NCBI GenBank assembly: GCA_902527635.1
Contig: CABZPS010000005.1
Location: forward strand, 1-52,821
Length of the DNA stretch: 52,821 nucleotides
Direction of reading: 5' to 3'
From: an uncultured Pelagibacteraceae bacterium
GTDB taxonomy: Bacteria > Pseudomonadota > Alphaproteobacteria > Pelagibacterales > Pelagibacteraceae
The notes under the pieces were generated by a model. That model ran no database searches. It had not been told where the DNA came from and saw nothing but the letters and a program-made list of their open reading frames with translations. Every line of letters starts with the position of its first letter. Positions within the stretch are counted from its first letter, which is position 1. Below, one piece after another: positions 21,830-34,587 of this stretch. The position numbers were made by a program, and so were the translations under genes.

Positions 21830-23365
21830 TTAGGAATTAAATTTTTTTTTTAACTGTTTTATTACCTCTACTAATTTTTGTTCTGAGTCTTCCTCAAGTT
21901 TTCCAGAACTTAAAATAGATCCTATAATTTCTGGTTTTTCGGATTTACATTTTTCAATAATTTTATTCTCAAAATTAGCAATTTCTTTTAGTTCTATGTC
22001 ATCCAGATAACCCTTTACACCACAAAATACTGAAATTACTTGCTCCGCTACAGTCATCGGAGAATATTGTGTTTGCTTAAGTAACTCTGTGAGTTTTGAT
22101 CCTCTATTAAGTAATTGTTGGGTTGATGCATCTAAGTCAGAACCAAATTGTGCAAACGCTGCCATTTCTCTATATTGCGCCAGTTCTAGTTTCATCGAAC
22201 CAGAAACTTTTTTCATAGCTTTTGTTTGAGCTGCAGATCCAACTCTGGAAACTGAAAGTCCTACATTTATAGCAGGCCTTATACCTTGATTAAAAAGTTC
22301 AGTTTCTAAAAAGATTTGTCCATCCGTTATTGAAATCACATTTGTGGGTATATATGCAGATACATCACCACCTTGTGTTTCAATGATTGGTAGTGCTGTT
22401 AAAGAGCCACCGCCATGTTCATGGCTTAGTTTTGCTGCTCTCTCAAGTAATCTACTATGGAGGTAAAATACATCTCCAGGATATGCCTCTCGTCCCGGTG
22501 GCCTTCTTAAAATTAAGGACATCTGTCTATAAGCAACAGCTTGCTTTGATAGATCATCATAGATTATTAATGCATGCATTCCATTATCTCTAAAATACTC
22601 ACCCATAGCACAACCAGTGTAGGGGGCTAAAAATTGCAAAGGAGCCGAATCTGATGCTGTAGCGGCAACAATAGTCGTATAATCCATTGCACCAGCTTCT
22701 TCCAAAGTTTTTTGAATTTGTCTAACAGTTGATCTTTTTTGGCCTACAGCTACATAAATACAATATAATTTTTGTTTCTCATCATCCGATTCATTAATTT
22801 TCTTTTGATTAATTATCGCATCAACAGCGACTGCCGTTTTACCTGTTTGTCTATCTCCTATAATTAATTCTCTTTGTCCTCTTCCAATTGGCACTAAGCT
22901 ATCAATAGATTTTAGACCAGTCTGCATCGGTTCACTAACAGATTGACGAGGTATGATACCTGGTGCCTTTACCTCTACTCTACTTTTTCTAACTCCTTTG
23001 TCTAAAGCACCTTTGCCGTCTATTGGATTTCCAAGCCCGTCTACCACTCGCCCCAATAATTCTTTTCCAACTGGAGTATCAACAATACTTCCTGTTCTCT
23101 TTACTATATCACCCTCTTTAATATTTCTGTCATCTCCGAAAATGACAACTCCAACATTTTCACTTTCTAAATTAAGTGCCATGCCTTTTGAACCGTCGGT
23201 GAATTCAACCATTTCTCCTGCTTGAACATTATCTAATCCATAAATTCTAGCAATACCATCTCCAACTGACAGAACTTGCCCTACTTCAGACACCTCTGCT
23301 TTTTTTCCAAAATTTTTAATTTGCTCTTTTAATATTTTTGTTACTTCTGAGGGATTAATTTCCAT
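21830..23365 (-). CDS. atpA: ATP synthase F1 alpha subunit
   Basis: [19 protein letters not shown] and [27 protein letters not shown]. Confidence 0.99.
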   Translation of the reverse strand: MEINPSEVTKILKEQIKNFGKKAEVSEVGQVLSVGDGIARIYGLDNVQAGEMVEFTDGSKGMALNLESENVGVVIFGDDRNIKEGDIVKRTGSIVDTPVGKELLGRVVDGLGNPIDGKGALDKGVRKSRVEVKAPGIIPRQSVSEPMQTGLKSIDSLVPIGRGQRELIIGDRQTGKTAVAVDAIINQKKINESDDEKQKLYCIYVAVGQKRSTVRQIQKTLEEAGAMDYTTIVAATASDSAPLQFLAPYTGCAMGEYFRDNGMHALIIYDDLSKQAVAYRQMSLILRRPPGREAYPGDVFYLHSRLLERAAKLSHEHGGGSLTALPIIETQGGDVSAYIPTNVISITDGQIFLETELFNQGIRPAINVGLSVSRVGSAAQTKAMKKVSGSMKLELAQYREMAAFAQFGSDLDASTQQLLNRGSKLTELLKQTQYSPMTVAEQVISVFCGVKGYLDDIELKEIANFENKIIEKCKSEKPEIIGSILSSGKLEEDSEQKLVEVIKQLKKKFNS

Positions 23366-23366
23366 A

Positions 23367-23924
23367 TCATACCTTCATCATTTTATTTTCTATTTGCTGT
23401 AACTTGTTTTTAATTGAGGTGTCAATCATCATGCTACCTACTTGCACAATTAAACCTCCTATTAAACTTTCATCATATTTATAATCTAATCTTATATTTG
23501 AATTGAAATATTTAGATAACTCATCCTTTATCTTATTAATTTCATCTTTTGACAAATTTTTTGCAGATCTAATTTCTGTTTTTAACTCTCCTCTTTTTTC
23601 TGAACAAATTTCAATAAAATTATTTAGAATGTGCTCTATAAAAAAAAATCGTCTTTTAGTTATTAAGAAATTTGTAAAATTTTTTAATAAATTTTCGATT
23701 TTCAAATAATCAAAAATTTTGTTAATTGCATTTGTTAACTCTTTGCGACTTACTGTTGGATCTTTAACTAAGTTATTAAAATCAACACTCATCCCGATTA
23801 AATTCAAAATTGTTACTGAGTTCATTTCTATTTGAGAAAGCAGGTTAGACTCTTCTGACAACTCATACAAAGCTAAAGAATATCTGTTAGCTGAAGTGTT
23901 AGAAAAACCTTTATCTTTACTCAA
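23367..23924 (-). CDS. atpH: ATP synthase delta subunit
   Basis: [15 protein letters not shown]-terminus and [29 protein letters not shown]-terminus; first gene of the F1 operon. Confidence 0.93.
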   Translation of the reverse strand: MSKDKGFSNTSANRYSLALYELSEESNLLSQIEMNSVTILNLIGMSVDFNNLVKDPTVSRKELTNAINKIFDYLKIENLLKNFTNFLITKRRFFFIEHILNNFIEICSEKRGELKTEIRSAKNLSKDEINKIKDELSKYFNSNIRLDYKYDESLIGGLIVQVGSMMIDTSIKNKLQQIENKMMKV

Positions 23925-23985
23925 TTTATTACCTTTAAATGTAAGTGATTAATTTAAAAAAATTAGGGTTTAATTAACATATGCC

Positions 23986-24014
23986 ATAATACTCTTCAAG
24001 TAACTCATTAGCAA
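23986..24014 (-). promoter_or_regulatory. Predicted promoter for atpHAGDC
   Basis: On the minus strand: TTGCTA (24014-24009), 17-nt spacer, TATTAT (23991-23986), about 60 nt upstream of atpH. Confidence 0.4.
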
Positions 24015-24031
24015 AAAAATGTTTTTTTTGC
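24011..24031 (-). terminator. Possible AT-rich terminator after priA
   Basis: GCAAAAAAATGTTTTTTTTGC near-perfect inverted repeat just past the priA stop; overlaps the predicted atp promoter -35. Confidence 0.35.
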
Positions 24032-24034
24032 GCC

Positions 24035-25990
24035 TTAATTGAAGTTTATTGGATCAACATCAACTGAAAGTTTTATTCCTGCCAAAAATTTATATTTCGT
24101 AATTAACATATATAGAGTTTTCTGTAATTTCATATTCTTGGGACCTCTAATTAATAGCCTAATTCGATACTTTCTTTTTAATCTAAATATTGGCGCACTC
24201 ACAGGTCCTAAGATTTTTCCGAAAAGTTTATTTTTTAAAAACAATTTTAACTTAATCGCCTCTTTTTCCAAATTATTTTCATTTTCCCCAGTTAGAATTA
24301 AAGAGATAAACCTCTGAAACGGTGGTAAATTATTTTTTTTTCTTATTTCTATCTCTTTTTCTAAAAAAATATTTGGGTTTTTATTTGTTATATCAGTAAT
24401 CATTGTGGAATTAGAATTATGGGTTTGAAAATACACAGTTGAAGATTTTCCTGTACGTCCTGCTCTTCCAGCTAATTGATGGTATAGTTGTAAATTTTTT
24501 TCTGCACTTCTTAAATCATGATCATAGGATGATGAGTCAATATCAACTACAACTATGCAATTGAGATTTGGAAAGTGAAAACCTTTAGAAATCAATTGTG
24601 TTCCAATCAAAATTTCAATTTCATTATTTATAATTTTTTCTAGTTTCTCCTTTGAACCTTTTTGGTTCATAGTGTCACTTGAAAAAATTTCAATTCTTTT
24701 CGTTGGAAAATTTTTTTTTACTTCTTCTGAAATCCTCTCTACACCAGGTCCACTAAAAATAAAATCACAATTTTCTTCTTGAGAACATCTTCTTATTAAA
24801 GGAGCTTTGAATCCACAATAGTGACACAACAAGTTATTTTTACTTTTATGATAGACTAGATTTATTGAACAGTTAGGACACGAAAAACTATTTAAACATT
24901 TTTTACAGAAAACATTTGGTGAAAAACCTCTTCTATTTAAAAAAAACAAAACTTGATCTTTCTTTTCAAGATGAAAATTAACTTTTTGAATTATTTCTTT
25001 TGAAAGCCAAGACTTTTTTTGTAGCCTAATTTGACTTAAATTTATTATTTCATAATTTGGTAAAGACGCATTTTGATATCTTTTTTCAAGTTTTGAAATA
25101 CTGTACTTCTTCTTTTTTATGTTTTCATATGTTTCTACAGAAGGAACAGAAGTTATTAAATTAACTGGAATTTTTTCAAATGATGCTCTTGAGATTGCCA
25201 TATCTCTAGCATTATATATTACTCCTTCATCTTGTTTGTACGATTGATCATGTTCTTCATCAACAATAATTAATCCCAAATTTTTAAATGGTAAAAACAA
25301 TGATGAACGTGCACCAATTACAACACTTATTTTGCCCCTAATAATACCATTCCATATAATCCTTTTATTTTTTTTTGAAATGCCAGAATGCCAAATTGCA
25401 GGATTAAATTTAAAAAATTCATTAAATTTTTTTTCAAATTGATTGGTAAGACCTATTTCTGGCAAAAGAATTAAGCCTTGAAAACCTTTTTTTAAAACAT
25501 TTTTTAAAGCTTGAAAATATACAAATGTTTTACCTGATCCCGTTGCACCTTGTAAAACGTGCACATTAAATTTTTTATTTGAATTATTTATTTGTTTTAA
25601 AGATTTTTTTTGATCAGTTGTTAATTTAATAAAGTTATCTTGACCATTAAAAGTTAGATCATTATAAATTTTTTGATCAATTTCTTTTAGATCTTTAACA
25701 CTTGTCAGCACCAACTTCAGTGCCATACCTTTTGGAACAATGTTGTATTCTGAAAACCAATTTAAAAAATCTAATGTGTTTTTTTTTAAACTTGGAATAT
25801 CTAACTTACTTATAACCTTTTTAATCTTAAATTTTTTTGAACTATTTTTTTCAAAATGATTCCAAATGACTCCGATTAATTTAGAATTTCCAAAAGGGAC
25901 CTCAACAAAATCACCTACCTTTAATTGAAAGTGACTTTCATAGGTGAATGGATGATTAAATATATTTGGTAAAAGAACTGGAAATTTCAT
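24035..25990 (-). CDS. priA: Primosomal replication helicase PriA
   Basis: LQGATGSGKTFVYFQAL Walker A, DEEHDQSYKQDE, zinc-binding Cys cluster (CKKCLNSFSCPNC...CHYCG) and QLAGRAGRTGKSS. Confidence 0.95.
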   Translation of the reverse strand: MKFPVLLPNIFNHPFTYESHFQLKVGDFVEVPFGNSKLIGVIWNHFEKNSSKKFKIKKVISKLDIPSLKKNTLDFLNWFSEYNIVPKGMALKLVLTSVKDLKEIDQKIYNDLTFNGQDNFIKLTTDQKKSLKQINNSNKKFNVHVLQGATGSGKTFVYFQALKNVLKKGFQGLILLPEIGLTNQFEKKFNEFFKFNPAIWHSGISKKNKRIIWNGIIRGKISVVIGARSSLFLPFKNLGLIIVDEEHDQSYKQDEGVIYNARDMAISRASFEKIPVNLITSVPSVETYENIKKKKYSISKLEKRYQNASLPNYEIINLSQIRLQKKSWLSKEIIQKVNFHLEKKDQVLFFLNRRGFSPNVFCKKCLNSFSCPNCSINLVYHKSKNNLLCHYCGFKAPLIRRCSQEENCDFIFSGPGVERISEEVKKNFPTKRIEIFSSDTMNQKGSKEKLEKIINNEIEILIGTQLISKGFHFPNLNCIVVVDIDSSSYDHDLRSAEKNLQLYHQLAGRAGRTGKSSTVYFQTHNSNSTMITDITNKNPNIFLEKEIEIRKKNNLPPFQRFISLILTGENENNLEKEAIKLKLFLKNKLFGKILGPVSAPIFRLKRKYRIRLLIRGPKNMKLQKTLYMLITKYKFLAGIKLSVDVDPINFN

Positions 25991-26044
25991 TTTTTTATAA
26001 TATTAATACTTATAATTTAATTCTCATAAATAGTTTTAAATACT

Positions 26045-26887
26045 ATGATTATATGGCTTGCTTCCTATCCTAAAAGTGGAAATACCTGGGTAAGGGCACT
26101 TATAGCTGCTCTTGTGTATTCAGAAAATGGCATATTTGATTTTAAATTATTAGAACACATTCTTCAATTCCCAGACGAAAGATACTTTAACAAATTCACT
26201 AAAGACACGGGTAATTTAGACGAAATTAAAAAATACTGGATATCTGCGCAAATTGAAATTAATAAAGATCAAAAGTTGAGGTTTTTTAAGACTCATCATA
26301 TCAATTGCACAATAGGTAAGGATCACTTCACTGATAAAAAAAATACTTTAGGCACAATATATATTGTTAGAGATCCTAGAAATCTTGTTAGCTCAATTTC
26401 AAATCATTTTAACAAATCAATAGAAGAAGCTAAAGATTTTATACTAACATCTAAGATTATTGCTGGGACAAAAAAAGATGGTGGTATGAAAAAAGATGAC
26501 ATAAAAACACTTATAGGTACTTGGAGTGAACATTATAGATTTTGGAAAAGAAATAACGATGATTATTTATTAATCAAATATGAAGATTTAATTGATAACC
26601 CTTTGAAAGTGCTTTTGAAAATAATAAATTTTTTAAAAAAATATATAAAAATAAATACAAATGAAACTAAAAATAATAACGTAATTAATTCTACAAATTT
26701 TGATAAATTAAAAACTTTAGAAAATGAGGGAAAATTTAAAGAAAGTGTTTACGATGCTGATGGCAAACTTATAAACTTTTTCTATAAAGGCCCAAAAAAT
26801 AAATGGCAGCATTTATTAAGCTCGCGTATTAAAAATGAAATAGAAACTAAACTTTCAAATGAAATGAAAGAACTTGGCTATTTGTGA
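26045..26887 (+). CDS. Sulfotransferase domain protein
   Basis: PAPS 5'-phosphosulfate loop WLASYPKSGNTWVRALIAAL; 3'-phosphate motif IYIVRDPRNLVSSISNHFNKS; C-terminal FYKGPKNKW. Substrate unknown. Confidence 0.88.
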   Translation: MIIWLASYPKSGNTWVRALIAALVYSENGIFDFKLLEHILQFPDERYFNKFTKDTGNLDEIKKYWISAQIEINKDQKLRFFKTHHINCTIGKDHFTDKKNTLGTIYIVRDPRNLVSSISNHFNKSIEEAKDFILTSKIIAGTKKDGGMKKDDIKTLIGTWSEHYRFWKRNNDDYLLIKYEDLIDNPLKVLLKIINFLKKYIKINTNETKNNNVINSTNFDKLKTLENEGKFKESVYDADGKLINFFYKGPKNKWQHLLSSRIKNEIETKLSNEMKELGYL

Positions 26888-26891
26888 TTTT

Positions 26892-28292
26892 TTAAGAGTG
26901 TATTGCTCTTTTATCGACAGATAAAGCTGCTTCTTTAACCGCTTCTGAAAATGTAGGATGAGCATGACATGTTCTTGCAATATCCTCTGAACTAGCCCCA
27001 AATTCCATTGCAATTCCAATTTCAGCAATCAACTCACCAGCGTGGGGTCCTATTAGATGTGCTCCCAAAACCTTATCTGTTTTTTCGTCTGCTAAAATTT
27101 TAACAAAGCCATCGGTATCATCTATAGCCTTTGCTCTCGAATTTGCCATGAATGAAAATTTTCCAATTTTATATTTAATATTCAATTCATTTAGTTGTTC
27201 TTCAGTTTTCCCTATTGATGCAACTTCTGGTGTTGTATAAATTACACCTGGAATAGTATCGTAATTTACGTGGCCTGATTGTCCAACAATATTTTCAGCA
27301 ACTGCAATCCCCTCATCTTCAGCTTTATGTGCAAGCATCGGACCACTAATAACATCGCCTATAGCATAAATATTATCTAAATTTGTTTTAAAATTTTTAT
27401 CAGTTTTTATTTTATTTTTATCATCTAGATTTATACCAATCCTTTCTAAATTGAGTCCTTCGGTATTTGGTTTTCTGCCTACTGAAACTAGAACAACTTC
27501 GCAATCAAAATCTTTTTTATTTCCATACTTATCAGTTGTTGAAATGACCGCACTAGAATTTTTTTTTATAATGTCATCGACTTTATGTTGCATATGGAAT
27601 TTAATTCCCTGTTTTTTTAAAATTTTCATAAATTCGTTAGAAATTTCCTTATCCATTCCTGGAGTAATATGATCTAAAAACTCAACTACATGAACCTCTG
27701 CTCCTAGCCTAGACCAAACAGATCCCATTTCCAAACCTATATACCCACCACCTACAACAACCATCTTTTTTGGAACTTTATCTAATTCTAATACACCTGT
27801 TGAAGAAACTATTATTTTTTCATCAAAATCAATACCTGGTAAAGATGTGGGGACTGAACCAGTTGCAATAATAATCTTTTCAGAAAATATCAATGTTTCA
27901 TTTTTATTAGCGTCTTTTATAGAAATTTCATTTTTGGATTTAAAACTTCCAACACCTTTGAAATAAGTCACATTGTTTTTTTTAAGTAAAAATTCAACTC
28001 CTTTTGTCAAAACTGTTACTGCTTTTTCTTTACTTTTCATCATTTTGTTTAAATTTAGTTTTACTTCACCGACTTCAATACCTTTGTTTGATAAGTTTTT
28101 GACTTTATAAAATTCCTCTGACAAATTTAATAAGCTTTTTGATGGAATACATCCAACATTTAAACAGGTACCACCAAGAGACCCTCTGGACTCTATACAG
28201 GCTGTTTTGAGACCCAATTGTGCAAGTCTAATTGCACATACGTAACCACCTGGGCCGCCTCCAATTACAACTGCTTGAAATTTATCTGCCAT
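26892..28292 (-). CDS. lpdA: Dihydrolipoyl dehydrogenase (E3)
   Basis: GGGPGGYVCAIRLAQLG, GGTCLNVGCIPSKSLL redox CxxxxC, and HAHPTFSEAVKEA. Confidence 0.98.
   Translation of the reverse strand: MADKFQAVVIGGGPGGYVCAIRLAQLGLKTACIESRGSLGGTCLNVGCIPSKSLLNLSEEFYKVKNLSNKGIEVGEVKLNLNKMMKSKEKAVTVLTKGVEFLLKKNNVTYFKGVGSFKSKNEISIKDANKNETLIFSEKIIIATGSVPTSLPGIDFDEKIIVSSTGVLELDKVPKKMVVVGGGYIGLEMGSVWSRLGAEVHVVEFLDHITPGMDKEISNEFMKILKKQGIKFHMQHKVDDIIKKNSSAVISTTDKYGNKKDFDCEVVLVSVGRKPNTEGLNLERIGINLDDKNKIKTDKNFKTNLDNIYAIGDVISGPMLAHKAEDEGIAVAENIVGQSGHVNYDTIPGVIYTTPEVASIGKTEEQLNELNIKYKIGKFSFMANSRAKAIDDTDGFVKILADEKTDKVLGAHLIGPHAGELIAEIGIAMEFGASSEDIARTCHAHPTFSEAVKEAALSVDKRAIHS
26894..26912 (+). terminator. Possible weak terminator for the sulfotransferase gene, embedded in the lpdA 3' end
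   Basis: AAGAG-tgtattg-CTCTT followed by TT; stem overlaps the lpdA C-terminal codons. Confidence 0.35.
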
Positions 28293-29588
28293 TTAAATAT
28301 CTAAAAAAAGCCTTCTTGGATCTTCTAAATGTTCTTTTATCATTTTTAAAAAAGAAACAGACTCTTTTCCATCAATAATTCTATGATCATAAGATAAAGC
28401 TAAATACATAACTGGTCTAATCTTAATTTCACCATCAATTACCACAGGTCTCTCAACAATATTGTGCATACCTAGAACACCAGACTGAGGTAGATTTAAT
28501 ATAGGTGTTGATAGCATAGAGCCATAAACTCCTCCATTGCTTATCGTAAAAGTTCCACCTTGAAGATCTTCTATAGCAAGTTTACCATTTTTTGCCTTGT
28601 CTGATATTTCTTTTATATTTTTTTCAATATCAGCAAATGACATCACATCAGCGTCCTTTAAAACAGGAACTACCAATCCTTTATCTGTACCGACTGCGAA
28701 ACTAATATTGTAATAGTTTTTGTAGATAATTTCGTCACCTTCAATCTCAGCATTTACAGCAGGAAAGTTTTTTAAAGCCACTATGGATGCCTTTACAAAA
28801 AATGACATCATACCAAGCTTAATTCCAAATCTATTTTGAAAATCATCTTGATTATTTTTTCTCATTTCAATTACATTGGCCATATCTACTTCATTAAAAG
28901 TAGTTAATAATGCAGCATTCTCTTGAGCCTGTTTTAGTCTTTTGGCAATTGTTTGTCTTAATCTGGTCATTTTGATCCGCTCTTCCTGACCATATTTTAC
29001 TTTTCTTTCTGACGGAGGAGGGTTTGTACTCATTAAACTAATTAAGTCACCTTTTAATAATCTTCCATCTTTTCCGGAGCCTTTAATTGTTTCCAGATTG
29101 ATCTTATTTTCAGCAACAATTTTTCTTACCGCAGGTGACAAAACCTGTTTGTTTGATTTTTCTTTTAGTGATGGCTCAGTTTCTACTTCTTTTGTTAAAA
29201 TAAGTGGTTGATCATGCTCACTTGGTTCCTCAATAACCTCATTATCTAATAATTGTGGTTCTGTTTGCTTAAGCTCTAAATTTTCAATATCGTTTTTTTT
29301 AACTCTTGGTTTTATTTTTTCAATTTTTTCCTCTTTTTTTGTAAGATCTTTGTTTTCATTTACTGATCCTAAATCTGCTCCAACTTCAACAACTGAGCCC
29401 TCATTTGAAATAACTTCAGTTAGTGTGCCTGATATTGGTGAGGGAACTTCTAGATTAACCTTGTCTGTTTCAAGTTCTACTATTGGTTCATCTGCTTTAA
29501 CTAAATCACCCTTTTTTTTGAGCCATTTAGAGACTGTTGCTTCTGTAATACTTTCACCTAGAACAGGAACTTTAATTTTTTCACTCAT
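28293..29588 (-). CDS. sucB: 2-oxoglutarate dehydrogenase E2, dihydrolipoyllysine succinyltransferase
   Basis: Lipoyl domain ([15 protein letters not shown]), E3-binding domain and catalytic [16 protein letters not shown]. Confidence 0.97.
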   Translation of the reverse strand: MSEKIKVPVLGESITEATVSKWLKKKGDLVKADEPIVELETDKVNLEVPSPISGTLTEVISNEGSVVEVGADLGSVNENKDLTKKEEKIEKIKPRVKKNDIENLELKQTEPQLLDNEVIEEPSEHDQPLILTKEVETEPSLKEKSNKQVLSPAVRKIVAENKINLETIKGSGKDGRLLKGDLISLMSTNPPPSERKVKYGQEERIKMTRLRQTIAKRLKQAQENAALLTTFNEVDMANVIEMRKNNQDDFQNRFGIKLGMMSFFVKASIVALKNFPAVNAEIEGDEIIYKNYYNISFAVGTDKGLVVPVLKDADVMSFADIEKNIKEISDKAKNGKLAIEDLQGGTFTISNGGVYGSMLSTPILNLPQSGVLGMHNIVERPVVIDGEIKIRPVMYLALSYDHRIIDGKESVSFLKMIKEHLEDPRRLFLDI

Positions 29589-32512
29589 TATAAACTATCA
29601 AAAACTTTCTTTATTATTTCTTGTTGTTGAGAAATATGTCTTTTGACATAACCTGTTGCCGGTGATGCATCAGGATTTCTCCCAATATAAGAAATTTTGT
29701 TATTTTTAGCTTTTATATTATCTAATGTCCATTGGATATAGTCTCTAACTGAAAACCAAGCTCCCATATTTTTTGGTTCCTCTTGACACCAGTAAAAATT
29801 AGCATTCTTGACGTAAGGTTTTAATTCCTTTGCAAGAGCTTTGGCTGGAAAGGGATAAAGTTGCTCAATTCTAAAAAATACAATGTCATCTTTTTTAAAT
29901 TTTTCTCTAGCCTCAAGTAAATCAAAATAAATTTTTCCAGAGCAAATAATCACTTTTTTAATTTTTTTAGATTTCTTTAATTTTATAAATCCTGAGGTTT
30001 TTGGATCTAAAGCATGATCCCATAAAACTCTGTGAAAAGAATTTTTTTTGTTAAAATCATCTAGATCAGAAGTACAATGTTTGTATCTTAATAAAGATTT
30101 AGGCGTCATAATTATTAAAGGTTTTCTAAAATCTCTATGCATTTGTCTTCTTAAGGCATGGAAATAGTTTGCTGGAGTTGTACAATTCATAACCTGTAAA
30201 TTATCATTTGAACATAATTGTAAAAATCTTTCCAATCTTGCTGATGAATGTTCTGGTCCCTGTCCTTCATAACCATGAGGTAATAACATTACTATTCCAG
30301 ACGCTCTATTCCATTTTCTCTCTCCTGATGCAATAAATTGATCAATTACTACTTGAGCACCGTTTGCAAAATCACCAAATTGAGCCTCCCAAAGAGTGAG
30401 GGTATTTGGCTCTACAAGACTGTAGCCATATTCAAAACCTAAAACTGCAAGTTCTGATAAAAAACTATCCACTACTTCAAATTGTTTTTGATTTTTAGAA
30501 ATATTATTTAAAGGAACATACCTAGAATTATCATTTTGATTTCTTAAAACAGAATGTCGCTGACTGAATGTCCCTCTACCTGAATCTTGGCCTACAAGTC
30601 TGACGGGATATCCTTCCTCAAGCAAAGATCCAAACGCAAGAGCCTCTGCAGAAGACCAATCAATTCCAGTACCTTTTTCAATCCTTTCTTTTCTGGCATT
30701 GAATATTTTAGACACTGTTTTGTGAATATTCTTTTCCCTAGGAATGACATTTATTCTATTTGAAATTATTTTTAGTTTATTTTCGTCATAGCCGGTTATA
30801 CCCCTCTTATCTTTACCTTTTCCAGGTTTATATCTTGACCATGTTCCCTCAAACCATTCTATTTTAGGTTTATAATCTTTTGCACTCTTATATTGTTCAT
30901 CAAGCAAATTCTTAAATGATTTGACGTTTTGATCTAACAATTCTTGTGTTATTGAGTTTTCATTTACAAGTTTACTTCCATAAATTTTATAAACACTAGG
31001 ATGTGATCTTATTTTTTTATACATTAAAGGTTGGGTAAATGAAGGCTCATCTCCTTCATTATGTCCAAACCTTCTGTAACAAATTAAGTCCACCACTACG
31101 TCTCTATTAAACTTTAATCGAAATTCCGTAGCTATTCTAGTTGCATAAACAACGGCTTCTGGATCATCTCCGTTAACATGAAGTATCGGTGCCTCTACCA
31201 TTTTTGCAACATCTGATGGGTAAGGCGAGGACCTAGCAAATCTTGGACTAGTAGTAAATCCTATTTGATTATTAACAATAATGTGAATTGTTCCACCAGT
31301 ATTATGACCTGGTAATCCGGACATAGCAAAACATTCAGCTACAACGCCTTGACCTGCAAAAGCTGCATCTCCATGAATGAGAATAGGTATTACTTTATTT
31401 CTCTCTCTGTCTTTATGAAAAAATTGTTTAGCTCTTGTTTGTCCTAAAACTACTGGATTGACAGCCTCCAAATGAGAAGGGTTATCTGTTAAACTTACAT
31501 GAACTGAATTTCCATCAAACTCTCTATCTGATGATGCTCCAAGATGATATTTAACATCTCCAGCGCTGTCTTTAGTATCAGAACTAAACTCACCAGCGAA
31601 TTCATTAAAAATTCTTTTGTAAGATTTTTGTAAAACATTTGCCAAAACATTCAGTCTGCCTCTATGAGACATGCCTATCTTAACTTCTTTTATATTGTTT
31701 TGCCCTCCAATTTTTATTATTTGTTCAAGGGCAGGTATTAAACTTTCTCCACCATCTAAACCAAACCTTTTTGTGCCAACATATTTAGTGGCTAAAAATT
31801 TTTCAAATCCTTCTGCCTGTACTAATTTATTTAAAATTGCCTCCTTACCGTTTTTTGTAAACTGAAGTGCATTCTTATCTTGCTCTATTCTGTCTCTAAA
31901 CCACTTTCTTTCTACTGGATTTGAAATATGCATAAACTCATAACCTATTTTTCCACAATAGGTCCTCTTCATAAATTTAAGTATATCCCTTATATTTGCG
32001 TATTTACGATTGATCACTCCATTTAGAAAAATTTTCTTTTCATAATTTTCTTTTTTAAAGCCATAGAATTCTGGATGAAGTTCATCTAAATATTCTGACT
32101 CTCTCATTTCTAAAGGATCAAGATCTGCTAATAAATGACCCCTTAATCTATATGCTCTAATTAACGCTACAGCACTTATAGAGTCCTTGTTTGAGTCAGC
32201 AAGTAATTGAAAGTTAAATTTTTCTGATGAAACTAATTTAGTGTTTTCAATATAACTTTTATCTTGCTCCTCTATTTTTTTTTGTAATTCATCGATATTT
32301 ATCTTTTTTTTAGTTGGTCCCCAAGATGGACCATTAATTTCTTTTGCAATTACATTTAATTCCTCACCAATCCCTTCAAAATAATCTGCCCAACTTTCTG
32401 GAAGATCTGCATCTTGATTAATGAATTTTAAATACATTTCCTCTATGAATGCACTATTAGACTTATTTAAAAATGAGGTTTTTTCAAAATCAAGATTTTT
32501 TGATGAAGACAT
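29588..32512 (-). CDS. sucA: 2-oxoglutarate dehydrogenase E1
   Basis: [36 protein letters not shown]-terminus; [32 protein letters not shown]; 974 aa. Confidence 0.98.
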   Translation of the reverse strand: MSSSKNLDFEKTSFLNKSNSAFIEEMYLKFINQDADLPESWADYFEGIGEELNVIAKEINGPSWGPTKKKINIDELQKKIEEQDKSYIENTKLVSSEKFNFQLLADSNKDSISAVALIRAYRLRGHLLADLDPLEMRESEYLDELHPEFYGFKKENYEKKIFLNGVINRKYANIRDILKFMKRTYCGKIGYEFMHISNPVERKWFRDRIEQDKNALQFTKNGKEAILNKLVQAEGFEKFLATKYVGTKRFGLDGGESLIPALEQIIKIGGQNNIKEVKIGMSHRGRLNVLANVLQKSYKRIFNEFAGEFSSDTKDSAGDVKYHLGASSDREFDGNSVHVSLTDNPSHLEAVNPVVLGQTRAKQFFHKDRERNKVIPILIHGDAAFAGQGVVAECFAMSGLPGHNTGGTIHIIVNNQIGFTTSPRFARSSPYPSDVAKMVEAPILHVNGDDPEAVVYATRIATEFRLKFNRDVVVDLICYRRFGHNEGDEPSFTQPLMYKKIRSHPSVYKIYGSKLVNENSITQELLDQNVKSFKNLLDEQYKSAKDYKPKIEWFEGTWSRYKPGKGKDKRGITGYDENKLKIISNRINVIPREKNIHKTVSKIFNARKERIEKGTGIDWSSAEALAFGSLLEEGYPVRLVGQDSGRGTFSQRHSVLRNQNDNSRYVPLNNISKNQKQFEVVDSFLSELAVLGFEYGYSLVEPNTLTLWEAQFGDFANGAQVVIDQFIASGERKWNRASGIVMLLPHGYEGQGPEHSSARLERFLQLCSNDNLQVMNCTTPANYFHALRRQMHRDFRKPLIIMTPKSLLRYKHCTSDLDDFNKKNSFHRVLWDHALDPKTSGFIKLKKSKKIKKVIICSGKIYFDLLEAREKFKKDDIVFFRIEQLYPFPAKALAKELKPYVKNANFYWCQEEPKNMGAWFSVRDYIQWTLDNIKAKNNKISYIGRNPDASPATGYVKRHISQQQEIIKKVFDSL

Positions 32513-32547
32513 CTTTTAAATTTAATATATCTCTCTAATATTATTTT

Positions 32548-33423
32548 TCAATTAGACAGTTTATTAAATAAAGTTTTTCCAATGGTTGATGGTGATTTAG
32601 CAACAGTAATACCACTTTCTTCCATTTTTTTAATTTTATCTTTGGCTCCACCTTTGCCACCTGAAATTATGGCACCAGCATGTCCCATTCTTCTACCTGG
32701 AGGGGCGGTAATTCCCGCAATAAACCCAACTATTGGCTTTTTGATCTTATGATTTTTTATAAATTCAGCAGCTTCTTCTTCAGCAGTTCCTCCAATTTCA
32801 CCAATCATTAAGATAGACTCTGTCTCTCCATCATTTAAAAATAAATCTAAACAATCTATAAAATTTGTTCCGTTTATAGGATCTCCACCAATTCCTATAC
32901 AAGTTGATTGACCAAGTCCATTTTCAGTCGTTTGAGCTACTGCCTCATATGTCAATGTACCTGACCTTGATACTATTCCAACACTTCCCCTTTTATGGAT
33001 GTTACCTGGCATAATTCCTATTTTACATTCATCTGGTGTAATTATTCCTGGGCAATTAGGACCTATCAACCTGCTACTAGATCCGCTTAACTTTTGTCTG
33101 ACCTTGAGCATATCCTGGATTGGAATTCCCTCCGTAATACAAACAATAAGTTCAATTGATGCATCAATAGCTTCAATGATTGCTGCTGCTGCAAATCTAG
33201 CAGGTACATAAATCATAGTCGCATCTGCACCTACCTCGTTTTTTGCCTCTAAAACGCTATTAAAAACTGGTCTGTCTAAATGTTTTTGTCCACCTTTCTT
33301 TGGCGTTACTCCACCAACAAGATTGGTTCCATATTTTATGGCCTGCTCAGAGTGGAAAGTTCCGTGTGAGCCAGTAAATCCCTGACAAATTACTTTAGTA
33401 TTTTTATTTACCAAAACCGACAT
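32548..33423 (-). CDS. sucD: Succinyl-CoA synthetase alpha subunit
   Basis: [41 protein letters not shown] and [18 protein letters not shown]. Confidence 0.98.
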   Translation of the reverse strand: MSVLVNKNTKVICQGFTGSHGTFHSEQAIKYGTNLVGGVTPKKGGQKHLDRPVFNSVLEAKNEVGADATMIYVPARFAAAAIIEAIDASIELIVCITEGIPIQDMLKVRQKLSGSSSRLIGPNCPGIITPDECKIGIMPGNIHKRGSVGIVSRSGTLTYEAVAQTTENGLGQSTCIGIGGDPINGTNFIDCLDLFLNDGETESILMIGEIGGTAEEEAAEFIKNHKIKKPIVGFIAGITAPPGRRMGHAGAIISGGKGGAKDKIKKMEESGITVAKSPSTIGKTLFNKLSN

Positions 33424-33424
33424 T

Positions 33425-34585
33425 TTATTTTATTGCCTCAACAATTTTTTTAGCAGCATCATCTAAATTTTCTGCAGAAATTAATTTTAATCCAGAATTA
33501 TCAAGAATTTCTTTTCCTTCTTTAAAATTTGTACCTGCTAATCGAACAACTAAAGGTACACCAATATTGATTTCCTTAGCTGCATTAACTACTCCTTGAG
33601 CAAGAACATCGCATCGCATAATTCCTCCAAAAATATTTATTAAAATACCTTTAACATTTTTATCTGATAGAATTATCTTTAATGCAGCAGATACTTTTTC
33701 TTTAGATGCTCCACCACCTACATCTAAAAAATTTGCCGGCTCTTGACCATATAATTTAATTATATCCATCGTTGCCATCGCTAATCCTGCTCCATTTACC
33801 ATACAGCCGATACTTCCATCTAACTTGATATATGCAAGATCATGCTTGCTAGCTCTTATCTCGGTAGGATCTTCCTCATTTAAATCTCTTAATTCAACAA
33901 TTTCTGGATGTCTGTGCAAAGCGTTTGAATCGAAATTAACTTTCGCATCTAAACAGATAATTTTTTCCTCTTTTGTCAAAATCAATGGATTTACCTCAAC
34001 CATGTTTGCATCTGTGCTTACAAACATTTTATATATTGATTTAATTAATGATACTGCTTGTTTTTGTGTATCTTCATTTAAATTAAAAATTTTAATTATT
34101 TTTTCACAATCTGATTCAGAAATTTCATCACCCATATCAACTTTTGTTGTTATAATTTTTTCTGGTGAACTACTGGCAACTTCTTCAATGTCCATCCCTC
34201 CTTGGTCGCTTGATATAAATGCAATTTTAGAACTTGCCCTATCAACCAGACACGATAAGTAAAATTCTTTATCTATATTTGATGATTCTTCTACATATAA
34301 TCTTTTTACCTCTCTACCTTCAGGACCAGTCTGGTGAGTAACTAGTATTTTTCCAAGTAATTCTTTAGCTGCTACAGTCAATTCCTCAATAGAGTTTAAA
34401 ATTTTTACACCACCAGCTTTTCCTCTGCCACCTGCGTGGATTTGTGCTTTAAGAACATATTTATCAGTTTTTAATACTTTTGCTTTTTCAATAAGCTCAT
34501 CAACACTGAGCGCAAATACTCCTTTAGGAACTGCAGCTCCATAATTTTTTAATATTTGTTTGGCTTGATGCTCGTGAATATTCAT
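33425..34585 (-). CDS. sucC: Succinyl-CoA synthetase beta subunit
   Basis: [36 protein letters not shown] and [15 protein letters not shown]. Confidence 0.98.
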   Translation of the reverse strand: MNIHEHQAKQILKNYGAAVPKGVFALSVDELIEKAKVLKTDKYVLKAQIHAGGRGKAGGVKILNSIEELTVAAKELLGKILVTHQTGPEGREVKRLYVEESSNIDKEFYLSCLVDRASSKIAFISSDQGGMDIEEVASSSPEKIITTKVDMGDEISESDCEKIIKIFNLNEDTQKQAVSLIKSIYKMFVSTDANMVEVNPLILTKEEKIICLDAKVNFDSNALHRHPEIVELRDLNEEDPTEIRASKHDLAYIKLDGSIGCMVNGAGLAMATMDIIKLYGQEPANFLDVGGGASKEKVSAALKIILSDKNVKGILINIFGGIMRCDVLAQGVVNAAKEINIGVPLVVRLAGTNFKEGKEILDNSGLKLISAENLDDAAKKIVEAIK

Positions 34586-34587
34586 TA

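Noticed and set aside
33825-34262. 145-aa plus-strand ORF antisense to sucC
   Set aside because: Fully inside a highly conserved CDS on the other strand, no recognisable domain; one of many antisense ORFs expected by chance.
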